Positions 58,350 through 64,000 of a stretch of DNA of 64,000 bases are shown one piece after another. Within the stretch, counting starts at the first letter, position 1, and every line of letters begins with the position of its first letter. A program made the position numbers and the translations under genes. Origin of the DNA: Microbacterium salitolerans (GTDB taxonomy: Bacteria; Actinomycetota; Actinomycetes; Actinomycetales; Microbacteriaceae); contig NZ_JAHKSH010000004.1 of assembly GCF_019720895.1 (NCBI RefSeq), positions 62,001 through 126,000 on the forward strand, written 5' to 3'. Below the pieces are notes generated by a model that was given only the letters and a program-made list of their open reading frames with translations, was not told the DNA's origin and did not search any database.

Positions 58350-58523
58350 TCAGGCTGCTTCCACTGCGGTGCCCAGCACGCGGTGAAGCTCCTTCGCCTC
58401 CTCGCCGTTCACGGAGACGACGAGGCGTCCGCCGCCCTCGAGCGGAACGCGGACGATGATGAGGCGCCCCTCCTTCACGGCCTCCATGGGTCCGTCTCCG
58501 GTGCGCGGCTTCATAGCAGCCAT
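58350..58523 (-). CDS. DUF3117 family protein (57 aa)
   Basis: 57-residue protein, easily missed because of its size. It begins MAAMKPRTGDGPMEAVKEGR and continues with a VPLEGGGRLVVSVNG beta-hairpin and EEAKELHRVLGTAVEAA helix. This matches the actinobacterial DUF3117 family, of unknown function. A strong GGAAGGGGAG ribosome site precedes the ATG. A TAGAAT -10 box gives a leader of about 30 bases, so this gene is leadered, unlike most around it. Convergent with the methyltransferase. Confidence 0.92.
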   Translation of the reverse strand: MAAMKPRTGDGPMEAVKEGRLIIVRVPLEGGGRLVVSVNGEEAKELHRVLGTAVEAA

Positions 58524-58553
58524 AGTGGCTCCCCTTCCTGATTGGTCGGAGCC

Positions 58554-58596
58554 ATTCTATCGCTCAGGTGTTTCTCACCTATTCGCGAATCGCTCA
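58554..58596 (-). promoter_or_regulatory. DUF3117 promoter with repeats and palindromes
   Basis: -10 TAGAAT at 58559-58554. Upstream lie AGGTG/CACCT inverted repeats (58566-58570, 58576-58580), the palindrome ATTCGCGAAT (58581-58590) and two copies of ATCGCTCA (58559-58566, 58589-58596) exactly 30 bp apart. Confidence 0.5.
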
Positions 58597-58620
58597 AATG
58601 TCGTGTGATGACGCACATCT

Positions 58621-59883
58621 TCATGGAACGAGGGCGAACGTATTCCCATACCCGTACATGGCGTGGATCCACGTGAACTGGGCGGCCGTGAGAACGGCGA
58701 GGATGAGGATCCGCGTCGACCGCAGCAGCGGAATCGCCGCGACCGCCCCGGCCAGCGGGGCGAGCGGCAGCAGCAGGCGCAGCACGCTCGACTGCGGGAA
58801 CAGCACCAACGCCAGATAGACGAGATAGCTCGCGAGCCAGAGACGCGTCTCGACGCCGAGTGCGCGCACGGGCCGCAGCCAGAACATGCCGACGGCCGCG
58901 GCGGCGATGACGGCGAGCAGGGCGTATCCGGCCCACGCGGGGATCCCCCAGATGCCCGCCCACGCGTCCGCCGCCTGCAGCCATCCTTCGCCCGGGAGGA
59001 AGTGGCCCGCGTCGCCGCCGATCCAGCCGCGACGCCAGGACAGCTCCGTGTCGAGGTACGCCGATGCGTCGCCCGTGACGCCGTTGGCGATGACCGGCCA
59101 GGCGAAGCCCGTGATCGTCCCGATCGCGCCGAGGGCGAGGATGTGCACGACCTCGCTGCGGTGGATGGGCCTCTCGCGTCGGTGCCGCAGCCGCCAGAGA
59201 CCGAAGAGCGCGATCGTCAGGGCGAACGCGAGCACGCCGGGGCGCGTGAACGCCATGGCGGGAATGATCGCGTAGAGCCACCCCCACCGCCGCCTCTCGA
59301 GACACACGAGACCGGCGAGGACGAGGGCGAGGAACAGCGCCTCGGCGTACGCGACCTGGAACATCAGCGCGAGGGGACCGGCGGCGAGGAAGGCGACGCC
59401 CCAGAGCGCCGACCCGTCGCCGAGGCGCGGTGCGAGGAGCGCGTGCAGCGCCCAGCAGGCGAAGAACCCCGCCACGAGGGAGATGGCCGCGGCGCACCAC
59501 GCCCACGCGTCGGCGACGGCCCAGACATCGACGGATCCGAACCCCGCACCGGGGACGACAGCGGCCATGGCGCGTGCGAGCATCGGGAACACGGGCATGA
59601 ACGCCCATGCGTTCTGCTGCACGAGACCGTCCTCGCCGACGGGCAGCTGCGTCGGGTACCCGTTGAGCGCGATCTCGCGATACCACGCGCCATCCCAGCC
59701 GACGATGTAGTCGAGGATCGAGGGATCCGCGCCGTGGCGGCCGTTCTCCGGTGCGAGCGCCGCGCTCGCGAGCACCAGCAGCGTCGTCACGACGCGCGCG
59801 ATCCCATAGACGATCAGGACCCGCGCCCAGACGGGCAGCGCGAGGAGCCGGGCGGAGAGGCCGGTCAGGCGCTCGTCAGCCAC
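58621..59883 (-). CDS. GT-C mannosyltransferase-like membrane protein (PIG-V type)
   Basis: 420 residues with about ten hydrophobic helices. The first large extracytoplasmic loop carries WDGAWYREIALNGYP, matching the D-G-x-W-Y-x-x-I-A-x-x-G-Y motif of the PIG-V/mannosyltransferase-like family that uses lipid-linked sugars. It probably acts on an envelope glycan. GTG 59883 is taken as the start; it overlaps the dapE 3' end by 19 bp. Functionally unlike dapE, so operon membership may just be positional. Confidence 0.8.
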   Translation of the reverse strand: MADERLTGLSARLLALPVWARVLIVYGIARVVTTLLVLASAALAPENGRHGADPSILDYIVGWDGAWYREIALNGYPTQLPVGEDGLVQQNAWAFMPVFPMLARAMAAVVPGAGFGSVDVWAVADAWAWCAAAISLVAGFFACWALHALLAPRLGDGSALWGVAFLAAGPLALMFQVAYAEALFLALVLAGLVCLERRRWGWLYAIIPAMAFTRPGVLAFALTIALFGLWRLRHRRERPIHRSEVVHILALGAIGTITGFAWPVIANGVTGDASAYLDTELSWRRGWIGGDAGHFLPGEGWLQAADAWAGIWGIPAWAGYALLAVIAAAAVGMFWLRPVRALGVETRLWLASYLVYLALVLFPQSSVLRLLLPLAPLAGAVAAIPLLRSTRILILAVLTAAQFTWIHAMYGYGNTFALVP

Positions 59884-60935
59884 GCGCGGAGCCCTCGCTC
59901 GACCGCGACGATCTGCGACACGGGCACCCGCTCCTGGTCGTGGTGCGCGAGCTGCGCATCTCCGGGACCGTAGTTGACGGCCGGGATCCCCAGTTCGCTG
60001 AACCGGGCGACATCCGTCCAGCCGTATTTCGGCTTGGCCACGCCGCCGACGGCGGCGACGAACGCCTGCGCGAGCGGGGCGTCGAGCCCGGGACGCGCGC
60101 CGGGCGACAGGTCGGTCACCTCGACGTCGAACCCGTCGAACACGCGCCGCACGTACGCGACGGCCTCGTCGCCCGAGAGATTCGGCGCGAAGCGGTAGTT
60201 GACCTCGATCTCGCACGCGTCGGGGATGACGTTGCCCGCGACTCCCCCGCCGATGCGCACGGCGTTGAGCCCCTCGCGATAGGCGAGCCCCTCGACCTCG
60301 ACCGTGCGCGCCTGGTACTCCGCGAGTCGCTGCAGGAGCGACGCGGCGTGGTGGATCGCGTTCTCCCCCATCCACCACCGAGCGCTGTGGGCGCGGATGC
60401 CCTCCGTGCGGATGACCGCGCGCATCGTGCCGTTGCAGCCGCCCTCGACGGCGCCGTTCGACGGCTCCCCTAGGATCGCGAAGTCGGCCTCGAGCAGCTC
60501 GGGGTGGTGGCGTGCGATACGGCCGAGGCCGTTCTTGGTCGCCTCCACCTCCTCGTGGTCGTACCAGACCCAGGTGATGTCGACGACAGGATCCACGAGC
60601 TCGGCGGCGAGCTTGAGCTGCACGGCCACGCCCGCCTTCATGTCGACGCTCCCGCGCCCCCAGATGACGTCCTCGCCGCCCTCGACGATGTCACGGGTCG
60701 GCAGGTTGTCGTTGATCGGCACGGTGTCGAGGTGGCCGGCGATGACGACGCGCTTGTCGCGGCCGAGCTGGGTGCGCGCCACGATCGCGTCGCCGTCTCG
60801 CACGATCTCGAGGTGGTCGCAGGGACGCAGCGCGGCGACGACCGCGTCGGCCAGCGCCTTCTCATCGCCCGACTCGCTGGGAATGTCGCAGATGGCGCGG
60901 GTGATGTCGGCGGACGACGCAGTGAGATCGAGCAT
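59865..60935 (-). CDS. dapE: Succinyl-diaminopimelate desuccinylase
   Basis: 356 residues. Hydrolyses N-succinyl-LL-DAP to LL-DAP and succinate in the DAP/lysine branch. M20 metallopeptidase: AGHLDTVP (metal His, catalytic Asp), [23 protein letters not shown] (Glu-Glu pair), [16 protein letters not shown] and a final HHDQERVP. Starts at ATG 60935, seven bases from a TAGGCT -10 box. Divergent from dapD. Confidence 0.96.
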   Translation of the reverse strand: MLDLTASSADITRAICDIPSESGDEKALADAVVAALRPCDHLEIVRDGDAIVARTQLGRDKRVVIAGHLDTVPINDNLPTRDIVEGGEDVIWGRGSVDMKAGVAVQLKLAAELVDPVVDITWVWYDHEEVEATKNGLGRIARHHPELLEADFAILGEPSNGAVEGGCNGTMRAVIRTEGIRAHSARWWMGENAIHHAASLLQRLAEYQARTVEVEGLAYREGLNAVRIGGGVAGNVIPDACEIEVNYRFAPNLSGDEAVAYVRRVFDGFDVEVTDLSPGARPGLDAPLAQAFVAAVGGVAKPKYGWTDVARFSELGIPAVNYGPGDAQLAHHDQERVPVSQIVAVERGLRAWLTSA

Positions 60936-60942
60936 GCGTCCC

Positions 60943-60948
60943 AGCCTA
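60943..60948 (-). promoter_or_regulatory. Leaderless -10 box of dapE
   Basis: TAGGCT, seven bases upstream of the ATG at 60935. Confidence 0.5.
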
Positions 60949-60978
60949 TTCGGCGCGAGGGATCCCGCCGACCCTCGG

Positions 60979-60984
60979 TAGCCT
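60979..60984 (+). promoter_or_regulatory. Leaderless -10 box of dapD
   Basis: TAGCCT, seven bases upstream of the ATG at 60992, 30 bp from the divergent dapE box. Confidence 0.5.
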
Positions 60985-60991
60985 GGGTGCC

Positions 60992-61945
60992 ATGACTGAC
61001 ACCCGCTGGGCTTCCGGCGTCGGCATCGCGACCATCGCGTCCGACGGAACGGTTCTCGACACCTGGTACCCTTCTCCCGCCCTCTCCCCCCTCGCCGACC
61101 GCGATGTCGACGCGGAGCGCGACGCGCTCACCGCGCAGACCGGCCCGGACGAACGGCGCGATGTGACGACCGAGGTCGTCGCCATCGAGATCGACCTCGA
61201 CGCGCCCGTCGCGTCGACGAGCGACGCCTATCTGCGCCTGCACGCGCTCTCGCACCTGCTCGTCGCTCCCAACGGCCTCAGCCTCGATGGCCTGTTCGGG
61301 CATCTCCAGAACGTCGCCTGGACGACGGCGGGTGCCATGGTGGCCAGCGAGGCCGCGACGCGCCTTCCCGCCCTGCGCCGCGCCGGCGTGCAGGTGTACG
61401 CCGTCGACAAGTTCCCCCGGCTGACCGACTACGTCCTCCCCGAGGGCGTGCGCATCGCCGACGCCTCGCGCGTCCGCCTCGGCGCGCACCTCGCGCCGGG
61501 CAGCGTCGTCATGCACGAGGGATTCGTGAACTTCAACGCCGGCACGCTCGGCACCTCCATGGTCGAAGGGCGCATCTCGCAGGGCGTCGTCGTCGGCGAC
61601 GGATCCGACATCGGCGGCGGCGCCTCGATCATGGGCACGCTGTCGGGCGGCGGCGCACATCGCGTGTCGATCGGCCAGCGCACGCTCCTGGGCGCCAACG
61701 CCGGCATCGGCATCTCGCTCGGCGACGACTGCGTCGTCGAGGCGGGCCTCTACGTCACCGCGGGCACCAAGGTCGTGCTCGCCGACGAGCCGAAGACGTC
61801 CGACGGCGCGCCCCGCGTCGTCAAGGGCGCGCAGCTGTCGGGCGCGAACGGCATGCTCTTCATCCGCAACTCGGTCACGGGATCCATCGAGGCACGAGTG
61901 CGCTCCGGCGTGGGAGTGACGCTCAACGAGACTCTGCACGCCTGA
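60992..61945 (+). CDS. dapD: 2,3,4,5-tetrahydropyridine-2,6-dicarboxylate N-succinyltransferase
   Basis: 317 residues. Transfers succinyl from succinyl-CoA to tetrahydrodipicolinate, entering the succinylase DAP route. A mixed N-terminal domain is followed by a left-handed beta-helix with hexapeptide-like repeats ([40 protein letters not shown]) typical of the actinobacterial DapD type. Monocistronic, leaderless ATG at 60992, followed by a strong terminator. Confidence 0.96.
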   Translation: MTDTRWASGVGIATIASDGTVLDTWYPSPALSPLADRDVDAERDALTAQTGPDERRDVTTEVVAIEIDLDAPVASTSDAYLRLHALSHLLVAPNGLSLDGLFGHLQNVAWTTAGAMVASEAATRLPALRRAGVQVYAVDKFPRLTDYVLPEGVRIADASRVRLGAHLAPGSVVMHEGFVNFNAGTLGTSMVEGRISQGVVVGDGSDIGGGASIMGTLSGGGAHRVSIGQRTLLGANAGIGISLGDDCVVEAGLYVTAGTKVVLADEPKTSDGAPRVVKGAQLSGANGMLFIRNSVTGSIEARVRSGVGVTLNETLHA

Positions 61946-61959
61946 TCCGCAGCTCGCAC

Positions 61960-62000
61960 GCGAAAGCGGCCGCTCTCCCGAAGGAGGCGGCCGCTTTCGC
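61960..62000. terminator. Bidirectional terminator between dapD and gltA
   Basis: Perfect 14-bp stem GCGAAAGCGGCCGC/GCGGCCGCTTTCGC (61960-61973 with 61987-62000), 14 bp past the dapD stop and 14 before the convergent gltA stop. Confidence 0.9.
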
Positions 62001-62014
62001 TTGCGTCGCCGGAT

Positions 62015-63310
62015 CTATGCGCCGGGGTACTGGCGCTCGCCCGCGCCGAGGAACAGCTGCTGCGGGCGGCCGATCTTGCCCTGGCGATCGAGGTTGCTCT
62101 CGCGCCAGTGAGCGAGCCAGCCCGGAAGGCGGCCGATCGCGAACAGCACCGTGAACACCCGCGTCGGGAAGCCCATGGCCTTGTAGATGACGCCCGTGTA
62201 GAAGTCGACGTTCGGGTACAGGTTGCGCGACTGGAAGTACTCGTCACCGAGCGCGATCTCCTCGAGCTCCTTTGCGAGGTCGAGCAGCGGATCGCTGACG
62301 CCGAGCGCCTCGAGCACCTCGTCGGCCGACTGCTTGACGATCGTGGCGCGCGGGTCGAAGTTCTTGTAGACGCGGTGCCCGAAGCCCATGAGCTTCACGC
62401 CGTCTTCCTTGTTCTTGACACGCTCGACGAAGCGGCCGACGCCCTCGCCCGAGTCGCGGATCTGCGCGAGCATCTTGAGGACGGCCTCGTTGGCGCCGCC
62501 GTGGAGCGGGCCGGAGAGGGCCTGGATGCCCGCCGAGATCGAGGCGAACTGGTCGGCGCCGGTCGAACCGACGAGACGCACGGTCGACGTCGACGCATTC
62601 TGCTCGTGGTCCTCGTGGAGGATCAGGAGACGCTCGAGCGCACGGGCCATGACCGGGTCGACCTCGTAGGGCTCGGCCATGTTGCCGAAGTTGAGGCGCA
62701 GGAAGTTCTCGACGTACCCGAGCGAGTTGTCAGGATAGAGGAACGCCTGTCCGTTCGACGTCTTGTGCGCGTACGCCGCGATGACGGGAAGCTTCGCGAG
62801 CAGGCGGATGATGTTCATCTCGACGTGCTCGGGGTTGTTCGGGTCGGACTGGCCCTCGTAGTACGTCGACAGCGCCGACGTGGCCGAGGAGAGGACCGCC
62901 ATGGGGTGCGCGCCGGACGGGAGCGCCGAGAAGAAGCGCTTGAGATCTTCGTGCAGCAGCGTGTGGTGCCGGATCTTTTCGTCGAACTCGGCGAGCTCGT
63001 CGGCCGTGGGGAGCTCGCCGTAGATGAGGAGCCAGGCGACCTCGAGGAAGCTCGCGTTCTCGGCGAGCTGGTCGATCGGATACCCGCGGTAGCGCAGGAT
63101 GCCCGCTTCGCCGTCGATGTAGGTGATCTCCGACTTCGTCGACGCGGTGTTCACGAAGCCGTAGTCGAGGGCGGTGTATCCGGTCTGCTTCGACAGGGTC
63201 GAGACGTCGATCGCGGACTTGCCGTCGACGGCCGGCAGAACGGGGAACTCAGCGGTCTTGTCGCCGACTGTCAGGGTGGCCTTCTCGGGCAGGTTTCCCG
63301 CGTCGCTCAC
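62015..63310 (-). CDS. gltA: Citrate synthase
   Basis: 431 residues. Condenses oxaloacetate and acetyl-CoA, entry of the TCA cycle. Type I bacterial (long) citrate synthase: YRGYPIDQLA, the active-site PLHGGANEAV, GFGHRVYKNFDPR and the final arginine region RPQQLFLGAGER. A GAGGAGG ribosome site precedes the GTG start, so the mRNA is leadered. A palindrome in the leader is a candidate operator. Convergent with dapD. Confidence 0.98.
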   Translation of the reverse strand: MSDAGNLPEKATLTVGDKTAEFPVLPAVDGKSAIDVSTLSKQTGYTALDYGFVNTASTKSEITYIDGEAGILRYRGYPIDQLAENASFLEVAWLLIYGELPTADELAEFDEKIRHHTLLHEDLKRFFSALPSGAHPMAVLSSATSALSTYYEGQSDPNNPEHVEMNIIRLLAKLPVIAAYAHKTSNGQAFLYPDNSLGYVENFLRLNFGNMAEPYEVDPVMARALERLLILHEDHEQNASTSTVRLVGSTGADQFASISAGIQALSGPLHGGANEAVLKMLAQIRDSGEGVGRFVERVKNKEDGVKLMGFGHRVYKNFDPRATIVKQSADEVLEALGVSDPLLDLAKELEEIALGDEYFQSRNLYPNVDFYTGVIYKAMGFPTRVFTVLFAIGRLPGWLAHWRESNLDRQGKIGRPQQLFLGAGERQYPGA

Positions 63311-63332
63311 GGCGCCTCCTCACGTGTTGTGC

Positions 63333-63415
63333 TTGCAGTGCAACAGGTCGGACTCGCCCGCGGGTTCTGCGGGATGTCCCGGACTACCCTATCGGGCGAC
63401 AGGGGTCACTGTGAA
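63333..63415 (-). promoter_or_regulatory. gltA promoter and leader palindrome
   Basis: A candidate promoter has TTCACA (63415-63410) and TAGGGT (63391-63386) with an 18-bp spacer. Downstream, TTGCA-G-TGCAA (63333-63343) is a perfect inverted repeat between the transcription start and the ribosome site. I see no gene in this 151-bp gap. Confidence 0.4.
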
Positions 63416-63461
63416 AATCGGCAGGGTTGCCCCCGTTTCGATTGTGGATCTCCACGAACCG

Positions 63462-64000
63462 TCAGCGAGCGCTCGCGCGCAGCCGGTCGGCAGCGGCGGC
63501 CACGCGCTCATCCGACGCGGTGAGAGACAGTCGCACGTGCTGCGGGAAGAACCCGCCGTAGAACACACCGGGCCCGGCCAGGATTCCGAGCTCGGCGAGG
63601 CGTGCCATCGAATCCCAGGCATCGCGTTCCTCCGTAGCCCAGAGGTACAGGCCGGCCTCGCTCGCATCGATGCGGAAACCCGCCTGCTCGAGCGCGGGCT
63701 TCAGAGTGTCGCGGCGCGCGCGATAGATCTCCCTCTGCACGCGCACGTGCTCGTCGTCCCCCAGAGCCGCCGTCATCGCGTGCTGCACGGGAGCAGGCGG
63801 CATCAGACCGAGATGCTTCCGGTTCTTCAGGAGCTGCGCGACGATGCGGCCGCAGCCCGCGACGAACGCCGCGCGATAGCCCGCGAGGTTCGACTGCTTG
63901 CTGAGCGAGTACACGCTCAGGAGATTCTCGCGGGTGTCGCCCGCGACACGCGGGTCGAGCACGCTGGGGATCGGCTCGGCACCCCAGGGGGCGTCCCACC
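63462..64000 (-). CDS. dapC: Succinyldiaminopimelate transaminase-like aminotransferase (5' part outside window)
   Basis: C-terminal 178 residues of a fold type I aminotransferase, cut by the right edge. The Schiff-base lysine is in YSLSKQSNLAGYRAAF, which reads as the actinobacterial DapC type; GLYLWAT and the HVRLSLTASDERV end also match. It would supply N-succinyl-LL-DAP to dapE nearby, giving dapC, dapD and dapE within 5 kb with gltA between. An alternative is a different LL-type aminotransferase. The visible frame has no start; earlier sequence must lie past 64000. Confidence 0.85.
   Translation of the reverse strand, partial: WDAPWGAEPIPSVLDPRVAGDTRENLLSVYSLSKQSNLAGYRAAFVAGCGRIVAQLLKNRKHLGLMPPAPVQHAMTAALGDDEHVRVQREIYRARRDTLKPALEQAGFRIDASEAGLYLWATEERDAWDSMARLAELGILAGPGVFYGGFFPQHVRLSLTASDERVAAAADRLRASAR

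Noticed and set aside
1-64000. CRISPR array, insertion sequence, prophage or rRNA operon
   Set aside because: No repeat-spacer pattern, transposase, integrase, phage structural gene or rRNA sequence seen on reading both strands.

Overview
This is a 64 kb stretch of ordinary chromosome from a high-G+C actinobacterium, most likely a member of the Microbacteriaceae close to Microbacterium. The evidence is the very high G+C, the frequent GTG/TTG starts, tRNA genes with and without an encoded CCA, and actinobacterial marker families: DUF3039, DUF3107, DUF3117, an AdnAB-type helicase-nuclease pair, UPF0182, a Lon-like PDZ protease and a DUF2342-type metalloprotease. I saw no insertion sequence, prophage, integrase, CRISPR array or rRNA. 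The window is gene-dense, and no gap between genes exceeds about 250 bp.

Layout. 1-5.8 kb: a drug-type MFS exporter (cut by the left edge), serA, two small membrane proteins, prfB and a second MFS exporter. 5.8-10.3 kb: a compact seven-gene tad-type pilus/secretion operon on the minus strand. 10.4-16.4 kb: a low-molecular-weight phosphatase, tRNA-Leu, a sugar porter, rdgB-rph-murI, pncB and a DUF3039 protein. 16.5-18.9 kb: an ABC transporter. 19.2-25.8 kb: a wall-polymer island with a sugar/choline-type nucleotidyltransferase, three CDP-glycerol glycerophosphotransferase-family enzymes and a GT2 glycosyltransferase, interrupted by a small unknown gene and an XRE regulator. 25.8-29.4 kb: an HtrA-like protease, an aminotransferase and an omega-amidase-like hydrolase. 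29.5-29.8 kb: two identical initiator tRNA genes. 29.9-49.9 kb: a long block whose order resembles the Mycobacterium Rv3193c-Rv3211 neighbourhood (UPF0182, Lon-like PDZ, metalloprotease, E1/cyclodehydratase-like protein, UvrD-type helicase, NudC, AdnB, AdnA, DUF3107, ferritin-like, DEAD-box helicase). 50-58.5 kb: PHP phosphatase, EEP phosphatase, PepP, stress protein, then an MgtE-N/CBS - DUF1003 - Mrp - TatB - O-methyltransferase - DUF3117 block resembling Rv1220c-Rv1232c but without sigE/rseA/htrA. 58.6-64 kb: a GT-C mannosyltransferase-like protein, then dapE and dapD, gltA, and a dapC-type aminotransferase cut by the right edge.

The genes mostly serve housekeeping: serine, lysine/DAP, NAD and TCA metabolism, nucleotide-pool cleaning, recombination repair, translation termination and initiation, and wall-polymer assembly. 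The most striking window-wide pattern is regulatory. At 23 genes a TANNNT -10 box ends 5-8 bases (mostly 6-7) before the start codon, which predicts leaderless mRNAs and fixes several start sites. The most unusual protein is an orphan cyclodehydratase-like protein whose zinc-motif end is encoded antisense to the UvrD-type helicase. I did not find convincing evidence of a wholly undescribed system.
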